64,000 nt of DNA. Origin: Amblyornis subalaris. Its lineage: Eukaryota > Chordata > Aves > Passeriformes > Ptilonorhynchidae. Where the stretch lies: assembly GCA_018881555.1 (NCBI GenBank), contig JACAXG010000054.1, positions 3,713,723 to 3,777,722 of the forward strand. Reading direction: 5' to 3'. The position numbers and the translations under genes are program-made. The first letter of the stretch is position 1; each line of letters begins with the position of its first letter. Shown piece after piece: positions 51,431 through 63,800 of this stretch. The notes under the pieces were generated by a model. That model searched no databases and was not told where the DNA came from. It worked only from the letters and a program-made list of their open reading frames with translations.

Positions 51431-52648
51431 ATTAGCATTAAAAAGTGTAAGCTGAAACATCTTATGGAGGACAGCTTTAAAAAATAAAATAAAAGACAAA
51501 GGGACCCACAATCCACTCAGGAACTCTCCACCATTGCCTAGCATTTGTGTGAAGGCTTGTTTACCTAATTCCATTCTTTATCTTACCCAGTTAATTTAAA
51601 GTTTGAAATAATTTTCTTTTCTACATTATGAAGCATTCTGCCTACAAAAGTTCTTAGATGAAACCTACTAATCTGTAATAAGTAGCATGTCACTGTGTCT
51701 ATGGCATGTCACAGAGTTATCTATGTTTGTAGACATAGTGAAAAAATTGTTGCTAGGTATTTGCAGTGCTATACAACAAAACACAACAGAGTGTGGGAAA
51801 GACAGCAGTCTACTCACCTACATTGCAAGTCTCTCAGATTTACATACAGGCAAATGGAAGAGGAATTGGTGCTTGATGCCCTGGCTTCAAAAGGTAGGAC
51901 TTAGAGAAGTGTAAGTGCTAAGGGCAATTACCTAAAGCTACTCAGTTCTATACATTTTGTAATTTGAGCAGCTCCTCAAGAAACTATCAAAGCCGGTGTC
52001 TACTGCACTTCACATACATGTATCTTTCATCCAGCTGTCACAGCTATCTGTCTAATGAAAGGTCCGCCTGGAGCTCTATTGCCTTTTTTACTCATATTAT
52101 TAAAGCAAAAATTTTACACCAAATGGAACATCTCTTTGTAACAGAGTCCAAATCACTATCCCAGTCAATCATGTTTCAAATATGTGCCTTCAAATTTTCT
52201 CTATCCAGGACTTTTCTTTATATAAGCCATCATTAGGCATTAGGTATTTTAGCTAAATTGACTAGATTATTTCTTATTAACTCCATGTGTATCTTAATTT
52301 AGTATCATGGAGCTAAAAATCTCTTTCTGAATATTACCATATGTACCACTGAAATGAAAAATGACAAAACATAGTGATTCTGAGACAAGGAACTCTGACA
52401 GCTTAATGATCAGAGTGAGTGACTAGGGAACACCTCTCCCCATCCCCAAGGTCTTAGCCAGTTGCAAAACCTATAATGTGTTTCAGTCACAGATTTGTTT
52501 CCCAATTATTTTAGTATTTCTGAATCACAGTTTTCAACAAATTATGAGGAAAAAATGATTCAAAGGGGACTTCCAATTACCAAGCTGAAACTCAATGCTT
52601 CATAATTCTGTGAAAGATTTGAGTCCCTCATTGAAGAACTTTTCCCCT
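51431..52648. other. unique DNA, no gene recognised
   Basis: Overlapping short frames at 51687-52236 are unrecognised. No repeat seen. Confidence 0.5.
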
Positions 52649-52655
52649 TGTGTGT

Positions 52656-52693
<38 letters not shown>

Positions 52694-52706
52694 GTGTGTG
52701 TGTGTG
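52649..52706. repeat. (TG)n microsatellite
   Basis: About 58 bases of TG dinucleotides, interrupted once by a TATG and once by a TGCG unit. Alternating purine-pyrimidine DNA of this kind can adopt Z-DNA and is usually length-polymorphic. Confidence 0.98.
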
Positions 52707-55230
52707 CAAGTGTCTACATGCGTACACCTCACTTTGAGCCTTAGAACACTTTAACATTGCTTTGAAGAAGTGGTTTTGCTATTCTTGGAAAAATTCGTTA
52801 GTAAGCTCTGTTTTGTCACAGTGTATAGTCCTCACTTATTTACCTGTAAGATGTCAGTTTCTCACAAATGATCCTTCTTAACAAGTAAATAAAAACCCCT
52901 TCTATTACTCAATCAATTATCCAAAATATAATTTTCTCAAATAATTCTTCCTCCACTAATTGAAATTCTGGATTTTCTTTCAGTCAGAAACTGCATCATA
53001 ACTTGAAATATTATGGCTTATTGTGTTACACATTTCTGACAAGAGCATTTGTTTTTTTACAGTCTTTTAGGATGTCACTGTAACTGAATGAATTAATGAA
53101 ATTTTCATTTAAAATACTAGAATCTAAATGTTATGGATACACAAACACATGCAAACATACGTGCTTCAAAAGGAATAAGAACTCTGTACTGTGAAAATAA
53201 TCCATTCCAGTACTCAGTATTGACAAGTTATAAATTTGAGCACAGTAAAACACTTCAAAAAATGCACTCTATCCTTATATTATTCTACTGGTTTTAAAAA
53301 AGTTATTCTGAAAGAAATAAATAGGACAATACCATAGCTTCATACCTTCTACTTTAAACTATTCTACTCCTATCAATGCCAACATTTTTAAGTTTAGTTA
53401 AAGAATGTGTCCTGACAGCTATTTACAGTTCTTTTTCTATAAAATGACTTTGCAGTTAGAGATGTCTTTTAAATATTCCTTACATGTCTCAATGGAGTAA
53501 ACCTTTATTTTTTGCTGAATTAGACAAATGTCCTTTTTTTTCCTACTGTTGGGACCACTGCAATTTAGTATACTTAATGTTTGTTTTGAACTTACTATTT
53601 TTCAGCAAAGAACTGTCCTTACTCGACAAAATTTGGTAACTGTGGATGTCATAAAATGGCAAAATTTGACACATTATGATTTTTCTCAGTTTTTGGTTTC
53701 ATCATTATTAATTTCATATGAACTGATTTTTGCATACAAGTAAAATTTCACAGCATCATTTGAGTAATCTTAATTAAATGAATTACACTAGATAGTCTAT
53801 GCACTCTCCTGAATAAAGGACTTTTACAAAAACTGAAACATCAGCATTTTGCTTGAAAACACAACTACGGTTTTGATAAAGAGAGATGTACATACCTTAC
53901 CAGACATCAGTTCATAACATGCAAACACACAGTATAATTGAAGTTCTCCTCTAAGAGAAGTGACTAGAAGTACCTCTGGCAGTTGGATTCCCTATATCCT
54001 CTTCCAACATGAAATTAAGCACTTCAGAAGAGCAGTTCAGTCAGGAGAGTAATGGGATTAGCGGGTTTTACTTTGCAATGCCTCTTTCCTATAAGAAAGT
54101 TAAGAGATGCTGANGGAAAGGATTTGTAGTCTCCCCCACTCAAACAACACTAAAACAGAGTATACATCTTAGTTATATCATANCAGAAGTCTGCTGAAAA
54201 CCTTGAAATACAAAGCAGAGCTCCCAAACCCTGCTTTGGTTTTGAAAGCATTATATAACAGCAAGAAGTATTCCACAAGTGCCATGTGGAAACCTGGAAC
54301 CATTTTGTCATCAAGAGAGTTCCTAAGCATTTTGAATTTGTGTCAGTTATTGGAGTTTAACTATTTTTAACATGTTTGTTTCATAAAAGACTTGCTTCAT
54401 ATTTCTGAATAATGTCAGTCTTTCTCTATAGTATCAAGGAGCATGTATATATATATGTACATATATATGTATGCTTAGCAATAGCTTTATTTATCCTTAA
54501 CTTCTGTTTTCCGCAGACATTACCTTGGTAATTGCTTTGTGGTGCTTTAATAACTTATAATTGTTCTCTAGAAATCAATCAACTGGTCATTTTGTGTTCT
54601 TGAATTCCTTCCCAAGTACATTTTTGGCAGCCAACTATACCAGTAGTTTCAGACACCCACCCTCTCAGTTCCCTTTTGCCAAGTCTGTCAGTCTAGTTGA
54701 TTTATTCATTTGGCCTTACCATTTCTTTTCCTCAGATACCAGTTAGGGTCATATGACATCCTTTCATAAACGGAATAGTTTTGTTTTCTTCACAAACCTG
54801 TCAGACCATCAATTTCTCTTCCTGTTCTTCTGGAGTGTGATATTCAGTTTCCTTTTTTCTACAGCTGTCCTTCAGTTTTCCTCCTCCTGCTATGGCTGTA
54901 TGTCTCCTTTCCTACAGTAGTTTTTTGATCTGGAATAAAACCTGTATTTGATGGAATCCTTTTCAGTTAAACGCTGAGGGTTTTTTCAAATGGTAAAATA
55001 GATGAATACTTCCTGATTTTCACCTTTTTTTTGGAAGCCAGATACTGCTCTCCAAGAAGGACCTTGCACCACTGCTCTGAGTGCCTCAAGATTATACATT
55101 AAATGCATGGGTTTTCCTTGCTTTTATTTGAGTTTCATCAGAAATACCATATAAGTGTTTTATATGGTTCAGCTAAATGTCACTGGAACAAAGGCATGTG
55201 TCTGGTGGAACCCTCAGGAGTCTAATTTCA
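52707..55230. other. unique AT-rich DNA, no gene recognised
   Basis: No gene or transposon recognised. It contains the AT-rich inverted repeat at 54443-54475. 54780-54960 is pyrimidine-rich. Confidence 0.5.
54443..54475. repeat. imperfect AT-rich palindrome
   Basis: Two arms of alternating TA flanking a central TGTACA, bounded by ATGTA and TGTATG. It could extrude as a hairpin or cruciform and is a likely microsatellite. Confidence 0.8.
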
Positions 55231-55785
55231 TAGAATCATAGAATGGTTTGAGTTGGAAATAACCTTAAAGATCTTCTAGTTCCATCACCCCTGCCATGGG
55301 CAGAGACACCTTCCACTAGACCAGTGGAAATCCCCATCCAACTCCAGGTATGGTCTCATGAGAGCAAAGTAGAGGGGCAGAATCCCCTCTCTCACCTTGC
55401 TGGCCATGCTGCTTTTGATGCAGCCCAGGACTCAGTTTGCTCTCTGGGCTGCAAGCACACATTGCTGGGTCTTGCTGAGCTTCTCCTCCACCAACACCCC
55501 CAGGTCCTTCTCCTCAGGGCTGCTTTTAATCCATCCTCTGCCCAGCCTGTATCTGTGCTTGGGATTGCCCTGACCCAGGTCCAAGACCTTGCTCTCGGCC
55601 TTGCTGAACTTCATGAGNTTCACATAGGCCCACTTCTCAAGCCTATCCAGGTCCCTCTGGATGCCATCCCTTCTCTCAGTGTGTCGACTGCACTGCACAG
55701 CTTGGTGCCATCGGCAAACCTGCTGGGGATGCACTCAATCCCACTGTCCATGTCACTGACAAAGCACCAGTCCTTGCTAAATGCT
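55231..55785 (-). mobile_element. CR1 retrotransposon with internal deletion
   Basis: The minus-strand 3' tail (TAGAATCATAGAATGGTTTG), GCCATGGGCAGAGACACC and CCACTAGACCAG are normal to about 55342. After CCCCATCCAAC the sequence jumps to TCCAGGTATGGTCTCATG, which lies several hundred bases further upstream in an intact CR1. The ORF2 C-terminal code and part of the 3' UTR are missing. Beyond the junction an open minus frame (55432-55734) shows reverse-transcriptase thumb-region code, readable as IQRDLDRLEKWA, LMKF and EKDLGVLV. The preceding catalytic region is in another frame and reads FADG instead of FADD, so it is dead. The 181-codon plus frame across this element is antisense. Confidence 0.95.
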
Positions 55786-56399
55786 GGAGAACATGGGATT
55801 TTTATGGCTGTAGTTTTGCTGTATTTCTTTCTTTCTCATTTCAAGTGTTACTATGGCTTTCAGGCATGAAAACTTGCTAGGTCTCCATATTGATACTTTC
55901 CTTTTTTATGACTTCGTATAAAAACTATTTGATGGAGTATTTTAAATGCAATACACAAGTACATTGCAAAATATTAACATTTTCTGCTGATCAGAATTCC
56001 AGGCTTAGCCAACTCTAGTTCAAGTCTTGTATAACAGATCCATTTATAGCTTATGTAGTGCAAAAGTGACTCTGTTTTGATGATGAGAGTTTTTCCAATT
56101 TGCAATCATTGTAGGAAAATCTGCGTTCTGATTTCCTCATTCAGATCCAAAATCTCATTGTGGAGGCAAAATGGAATAACCTGGTAGAAAAATAGGAACC
56201 TGTATGTCCTGCCTCAGATCAGATTGCTGAAAGAGAATATTTTTCTACATGGCAATATTTAGGCAGAAGGGTATAGCTGAAAAGTAAAGGCAGAATTTTA
56301 CCTTTTTTGTCTAAACTGTGTCACTGAATACTGAACCACAGATGTTTTATGCTCTACCATGTATTGGTTTATCATAGACAGGATGTGCAACCTCAAATC
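55786..56399. other. unique AT-rich DNA, no gene recognised
   Basis: No open frame or repeat of note. Confidence 0.5.
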
Positions 56400-57215
56400 A
56401 GGCATGTTTCTAAGTCTTCTTGTCCTCTGCTGCTGTGACTGAACATCATCCTCAGGCTCTTCAGCAGAGCTGCCCAGAACTACATTCTGACCAAAGCCTC
56501 AGCCCCACCACCAACTCCTTTTTAATCTGCTTTCAACTAAAAACACCCTTTGCAAAACAGCCCATCCAACCCTTACTTCAGTACTGGCAAAGCGGGGTTA
56601 CCTCTATCATGTCTCCATCAGATTAGCCATACGGATGTAGTGCTTGCTACAGCGTCATTTGGGCATCTGTCCGGTAGTAGCTGGAAGCTGTGAAGAGTAG
56701 ACCAGGTGAGCTGCAGCACAGGTGGACACGTGCTGTCCCTTACTCATCTCTCCAGAGTCAGTTTACAGCAGTGCACTGGGTGTACAGGCGTACACTCCCC
56801 AGGATCTATGCACAACTGGGCTGGAGATCCCAAAAAGCCATGTGTCTCATCTCCCTTTTCCCATGCAGGCTGAGTGGGTGTTCATCTTGGACCACCTGAC
56901 ACGCTCTGGGGGAGTGCCTGTGTCAGAAAACCATGGGAATGTTTCTGTGTAATTGCCTCTTCCAGGACTTTTACAATTTCTGAAACATTTGTTACTGGAT
57001 ATGGCTGGCAATGGAAACCTGCATTAGATGGTTACTCTCATCCAATATGGCAAGGTCAATGTTTGTACTGCATTTGAGCCTGCCACATTCCAGAAAACCA
57101 GAGGACATGCAGCATGACACACACATATTACACAATTATACAATGCTGAGCTGCTGCAGAACTGACTAGATTTCCATGGAATGAGGGCCAAAATAAAAAT
57201 AACTTCTAGCAACAT
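56400..57215 (+). other. GC-richer block with intron-like splice pair (possible lncRNA)
   Basis: Richer in G+C and CpG than its flanks. GACCAG/GTGAGC at 56705/56706 is a strong donor. CATCTCCCTTTTCCCATGCAG, ending at 56868, is a strong acceptor. The implied intron is 163 bp. The sequence after the acceptor reads AEWVFILDHLTRSGGVPVSE and continues to a TAA at 56950-56952, with AATAAA at 57192-57197. However, the upstream block has a stop a few codons before the donor in the matching frame, and the other two joins stop quickly. A spliced coding exon is therefore unlikely, while a spliced non-coding RNA or a decayed gene end is possible. No family recognised. Confidence 0.25.
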
Positions 57216-60200
57216 GGAAAGTTGTTTTTACAGAGAGAGAAGTGAAATCATCATTAATTTTCAAGTTCACTTCTTAAAATGACACCACATTGATGTACTC
57301 CACAGTAATAGAACATTTATTTCCTTCAAAATAATCCTTAATTTTTTGGTGAATATATCTACCTCAATTCTGATCTCAGGTACAATGTGTTAAAAAACTT
57401 GGATTTAAGGAAGTTATTTCTGATTTCTACTGTGATAAAGAAATTTTGACACAGAGCTCAGTAAAATTACCAGTTTGCAAAAGCACATTTGTAAGTTCTG
57501 CTTGCTGAAGCTACAGTCCCCAACTGTTCTCAACTCCCTGCTAGAGACAGCCCTTCTCTAGACCAGCTGGCCATCTACATGGTATTAAATTCAATGGTAT
57601 TAATGTGCTCCTAAGAAATCGTTTGTATGTTTAACTCTTCACTGCTGATGAGGCTCATTTTGATGAACCTCAGGGAGTGTTTCCAAAGAGTAGAGCTAGT
57701 AGTTGGTCTGAGAGGAGAGCCATCCCCAGTCAAGAAAGGGAAGGCAATTTCTTTAGCAAGCACAGCCATCACCAAGCTTGGACACAGAATTGCAAATTTA
57801 GCATAGTTCCTTCTGTACTGTTTATGATGTTTACTGTTTTGCATGTTGTTGATGATAATGATGATTAATCTATGGCAGACTCAAAGCACAAGAAGTGTTC
57901 TCTCAACCTGTCTAAAAATTAATGCATTTGCCACTTGCTGAACTGCATCCATGCATCTGGCAGAACAGCATGGCACCTTTCCAAATGGACACAGAAGTGC
58001 AGTGGGAGAGTTACAAAAAACAAAATACACGTAGTTTCTCATTTCTTCAAGTTGAAGAGAAATGAGGGTTAAATTAACCCTGCCTCAGATAATGAATACA
58101 CTGCAAAGAATTGAATTAAATCTATTTGTTAGGGATACACATAAAACAAAGAGTAGAGCAGAAATTCCGTGTCTGTTTCTCACAAGGCAATATCATATAT
58201 GGAGGTTGAATAAGAGGATCAAAGCTTTGAGATAAAATTAGTTCTAATCAGTACTACTCCAAGAAATCACCTTTGTTTTTAACCTCACTATTTTAACCTC
58301 ACACCCTCAAAGGTTGTGTTTGCTACCTCGGGTCACTGAAGCAGAACATTTGGTCAAGAAAAGCAGCACCTGTGGAGGGTTTGCACAGTATTTATGTAAC
58401 AAACCATATAGTATATGTATTGTACAGCAATGAGCACAGTCTTTTAAGCTCAGAATCCCTTTAGANACAGGCAATTTAGTTCCAGTTGCTCATAGTAAGC
58501 TCAGAAACAGCAGGTTGCCCATTTCTTCAGACTTTCTCTTGTTTTCTTGACTTTACATCCTCCTGGTAACATTTTCAAAAGCATGTAAGGTCTCTGGATG
58601 TTGTATTTGACTGCTGCCAAAAATCTGACAAAATGTCTACTAGAGGTCTTGCTTACTGTGGAGGCAGAGTTGCACAGGTCTCAGCAAGCATGCAGTGTTG
58701 GATACTGCTCAGCTTCCTGCGTCAGTCCCTCGGCACCTGATCCATCCTGTGTTTCTGAGGCTCTCTTGCTAAAGGAAATGTAAAACTTGTCCAGGTCAGA
58801 ACAAATTGCAGTTATTTGGCTGTTTTGAGTCTAGACCAAATGGAAGGCTTCCAGTTTGAAGGCGATGTGGGCTTGGAGTTCCTTTAGAACAAATTTCTGA
58901 GTTTGCTTGCCATTTTTCTCCTGCATTGCAATATAAGCTGCTTTTCTGCTTAGTGTTTCATTGTCTGTATTTGCATAATTTTGTAAAACAGATTTGTGTG
59001 AAGTTCTCACTCTTCGCTTCTATTCCCCACTAAAAGAAAAAAAGGTAATATACCACATAAATCTGAAGATGGTAGAAAAGATGACCCCTAAAAATTCATA
59101 TCCTGGAAACTAAATATTTTCCCCTGTTGCATATGACATTACCTGGGCAAACACAGACAGAGATATCTCTGGATTCTCCTGCCTATTGACACTTGAGAAT
59201 GCTTTTGTTTCAATCATTGAAATAGGTTATGCTTTAAAGATGAAAGGATTTCAAATTTTTAACCCTCTAAATTCCATGTTCTAGGGCACAAACCTGGTAA
59301 CACAACAAGAATTTTTAGGGCAGCCCTTCTCTTCATGCTACCACTGTGCATGTGGGATATATCAGTTACAGGCAGTGCTGTTGTAATCTCGCAGCCAGTG
59401 TTAGTGTTATGGAGCAATTGAGCTCCGTGAGTCTGAGTGCAAGAAATCACAGACAGATCACAGATTTCAGTGCATCTGAAATCTTGGCTCCCACTTATGG
59501 AGTAATATCTGCTATTACATCTGGATGAAAGGCATGTACACCGCGCTAACAGTGCACCTTCTATCTAGAGAGTATTCACTGAAAAATAGTCAGGAAGCAA
59601 AAGGGAAACTGAGAATCACATAGTCCCAGAAGAGGTTGTGGGATTGGCTTTTTGGAGTTTTAGGGTTTTGTTGAGGGGGGTGTTGTTTGTTTGGGGTTGT
59701 TTTTGTAATTTATATTTTTATTTGCTTTGGTGGTTGTTTTTAATCCTTTCCCCCTTTGCACCACATCCTTGCAAATATTGTGCACTGGGTTTTTTTAATA
59801 AGAAAAAAAAGGTGTCTTGCTTCTTTGTAAGGGAGCAGGGATACCCTCCAAAGAGAGAAAACTAATTTTCTGTAATCACTATCTCTCATCTCAGAGTATT
59901 ATGATCTGCATTCCTCAGGAGAAAATATGCTTCATTACACATTTGCAACCCACCTATAGACACATAAACTGAATGTACATCTGAAGTGCATAATCTACTC
60001 AATACAGCTGTTAGTCCATGGCCCTCTGCAGCACTGGAAGGGAAAAACATTGAGTGAAAACAAAATGATAAGTCAGAGTAAGAGCTGGAGAGAATTACAG
60101 AGAGAAAGGAAAAATATTGTTCTGTGCTTAGTTCCTGTGGAAAAAAATAATCTCCTCAATCAGAATGTAAACTCTTCCCAGCAGTGCTATGCTTGTGTCT

Positions 60201-60714
60201 TGAGTCACTGGAGATGACCCATTCGTAAGAAATCATAATATTAACTTTTTAACTTCTTGCTATAGCAGTGAATTTGCAGTTTTAGAAACAAAGAGTTTTG
60301 CTTCTGGAGAAGGAGCTCTGTTCATCAAGTCTCTGCATTTCTGAAAGACGGTGGTAAGCTCCTTGCCAATTCTAGTTTTAGTCATCTACTAGAGAAAAAG
60401 TAACAACTAGAAACACCTAGCTTCTATATTCCTCTAGTAGAGTTCCTTGTCCATGTGCTGTTAAAGAAACCCCTAAAATTTAGAGATATTTTCCTGAGAT
60501 AAATAGGTCTAAGAATACAGACTAAGTTTTGGCAAGCTAACTCACTGCGCAAGACCTGCCTGGATTCTCTGCTCAAAACAGAAGTTGGACCTGCCTTGGG
60601 ACAGAGGGCTGTTTGGAAAGCTGCTTCTCCTGCTTCTCCCTGCAGCCACATAGCAATGAGACATGCCCATGGTGGTGGGAGAAATATTTCACATGATGGC
60701 TCGGGTCAGCTCAG
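57216..60714. other. unique AT-rich DNA, no gene recognised
   Basis: Short frames without recognisable products. 59640-59750 is a G/T-rich low-complexity stretch with G-runs (see findings). No transposon identified. Confidence 0.5.
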
Positions 60715-60810
60715 TCTGCTGAAGCAGGTCACTCAGGACCATGCCCAGTCAAGGTTTTGAACAACTTCAACAGCTTTGAATCCCTCTGTTGATAGTCTCG
60801 CCTGCTGAAG
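60715..60810 (-). mobile_element. probable old CR1 relic
   Basis: On the plus strand, GAAGCAGGTCACTCAGGACC, CATGCCCAGTCAAGGTTTTG and AACAACTTCAACAGCTTTGA track the minus-strand CR1 sequence with the gcaggttgcccaggac and gggttttgaatatctcca order. Divergence is high and the terminal octamers are absent. Confidence 0.45.
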
Positions 60811-63800
60811 CAGTTTTGTCTGAGTCTACAAACAGAGTATACCTCTGTCAGAAAATAAAATATTCAAAACTTTGGGTTGTTTTAGTCCCTACATGACTAT
60901 CAGCTTAAATTTTTACCCTAGGACTCAATACAAATGCCATAAAATTAATTTTGTGAGTTGCATGTTGTTATTTTTTAATATATCTAAGATTTTTCAATTC
61001 TAGTTCTGATCTCAGTTGTTCTGATAGAACAGCATTCTGTGAGATAAGCTTTGGTCTGTAACAAATGGCAGCCACTGTGAGACTATAGTGAGTAGTTTGA
61101 TACAGAGCTGGAGTTGTCTATATTTGTTATGTGTAACAAATGGGTTTCAATCTCATTAAAACCTAACCGAGTCTTTAGAGAGACATGCAGTAGTGGGCTC
61201 AGGTCAGAGGTTTCAGTAAAGTGACTTTTGATTAAGCTAGAAATGTCAAGTTATCAAAACTTGGAAGAAACTGGGTTAAGGAGGTAAGAGAGACTATCAG
61301 TCCAGTTTCTGTATAGGGCTGGCTGTGTATCTGTGAGCTTGGATTAAACCTCAGAATTCTGTATGTATTAGTTTTAGAGTTAATGGTGGAAAGTGGGGGG
61401 CAGGACCCGGTTAAGATGTGACAGAATGCAAAGGTGACAGTCTGTAGGTAAATTTAAGAATATGCATGTTTGTGTTTTGACTTTAACAATTAGATTAGCA
61501 CTATGGCACTCTGAAACTCTGAGATATGTGTAAGAGGTACCATGTTGGGCAATGGTGCAATGTGACATAAAAGCTGAGAGAGGGAGTATTTGGCTTTTTG
61601 TACTTGTACTCACTGTCTTAACTTCAGCTTTTTACAGTTCAGTTCTCTTTTTCAGAATGTGACATATTTTGAAAATAATGCATGATACTCTACAAATGAC
61701 AGGAAAAGTGATGGGATAGGACAGCTTTTGGGATTGCTAAAAAGGCTTAAGGCTTGCTTTACACCCGGTGTTGTATTAAAGATATGCTGCTCCCCACGTA
61801 TAAATTGAATTTTTAAAATGTATTTTTGAGCTGATCAAATAGATAGACAGTTTCTTATTAGAGTTGTATGTTGATTTTGTGGGGGTAGGTTTGTTTTTTT
61901 TTAACTTAGCACCAAAACCAATCTGAACCTAATTTTTGTGGTTCTGGTGAACATCTGTTCATCTAACAAAGATGGTAAGACAATAGAAACAAATATTTGG
62001 TGAGTTGTTTTAATGCCTAACAATCTAAAGCAAGAGCAGACAGCCACAGTAAAATTTCTCTCTGCAGTACTGTCCATTTTGTGATCAGACAATAGGTGCC
62101 TAGCCCTTAAAACACTTAACTGAGATAAGTGACACCAGGAGCTGAAAATTAGGTCCTTACACGCTGCTGAGAAGACTTTTTTCTGCTTTACTACATGCAT
62201 CCCGCTTAGACTCTACATTCTAGAGAATAAATCAAACAATGACTTTTAGCGAAGTACGTTTCTAGTCTCGTATCACTGCATACATAAGATGCTGGAAATA
62301 AAGAGCTTGATAAGGCAATGAACTGGAGTGAACTATAACCCTTGCAGGAACGAGGCTGAAAAGGTAGGGAATTCAAATCTCTCAATAGCAGAGGAAAGAA
62401 ACAATGCAGAAAACCTANAGAATTATCATATCTATGCTTTCAAAAATTGGCCAGTCAGGACAGGAGTCTGCAACCCGTTGTCTCCAGTATAGTATGAAAC
62501 AGGAAGAACTCAGAGTCCTGGGAAGATGGGACTGCTGGGCATCAGCCAAGATACATATTCTCAATTCCGAGCCCCACAAGGGGCCGGAGACCAGACAAAG
62601 GAACAATGTGTCACTAGGCTCTTCCTGTACTGCTGCTGTCTGGAAAGCAGCTCCCATGGAAATTGTCACACCTAGAGACAACCTTCATCAATGGACAAGG
62701 TGTCTGTTTTCTACTTGGTAATTTTGCTGTGCTGTACTTAGGCTGGGCTTTGATACACTCTCCTAAATCATATTCATCCTTCAATATCTAACTTCTAGAA
62801 GCACGACTTCTAGGAGAACATGATTTACAGAAGCCATTCTCTTTCTTCTGAGAACAGCAAACTCCTGCACTGGACAGAGAGGCTTGAGCTGAATATTTCT
62901 GTCAATTTAACACAAAACAGAAAATTTTCTGCTCTTAAAATGTATCTTCCTGGCAAGCTGAGTTGTCAGATGCAAGAAGAGAGTTGTCTTTTGACTTCCC
63001 TAATCCTTCTGTCACACATACATTGTTAGAGGACCTTTCTGAATCCACACAAAGAAAAACCGAAATATATATATATATATATATATGCTCCTGATCTACA
63101 CAGGCTTGGAAGGTGAATTTTCCCTTGAAAATTCAACTCTAAAATGTTGGTTAGAATAATGAATATAATCTGAAGGATTATGCTCCCCCACAAAAATGTC
63201 ATATATATTTATAAATATAGAAATTAATGAATTTTTATATGTTATTTATACAAATAAAAGGAAGTATAAGAATGATTAAGAAAAAGATAACTTGAAAAGA
63301 CTTTAGTAAATCCTTTGCTTTGTGAGATGAATCACATCTAGGTCCTCCTTCCCAGATAGTGCAAAGCTTGCCCATACAGATTCCTAGTGACCAGAATCAC
63401 AGAATTTTCTGGATGATTTTTTCACTGCTTAATCTTCTTCGTAGTTAAAATATTTTCACTAATATGAAAACTAAATCTCTGTTACTTTAAGTTAGTTTGC
63501 ATTTCATCCTGCCTTCTGATGACCTGCCTAACAGGTGTCTATCAGCACGGATAATCAGTGTGAGAGATCCACCTCAGCCTCTCCTTTTTAATTCCATAAA
63601 GCAGTTCTTGCTTTTATTTAAATAAGACCTATGACCATTTTTATTGTTGTCCCATTGATTACTTCCTCTTTTTTGTTTTTTTAAATAAGGAGTGGACTAC
63701 ATTGCTTGAAACTAGCCTCAGTTCAGTGCTTGAGGCCACATCATTTCTGGCAAAGGAGAATAACTACAGTTTGTGCCTTAGATATTCCATTGATGTTTTC

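Noticed and set aside
55324..55869. 181-codon plus-strand open frame, the longest in the window
   Set aside because: It runs antisense through a minus-strand CR1; its length follows from the GC-rich element, not from a gene.
63391..63410. CR1-tail-like AATCACAGAATTTT
   Set aside because: None of the following CR1 blocks are present; a short chance match.
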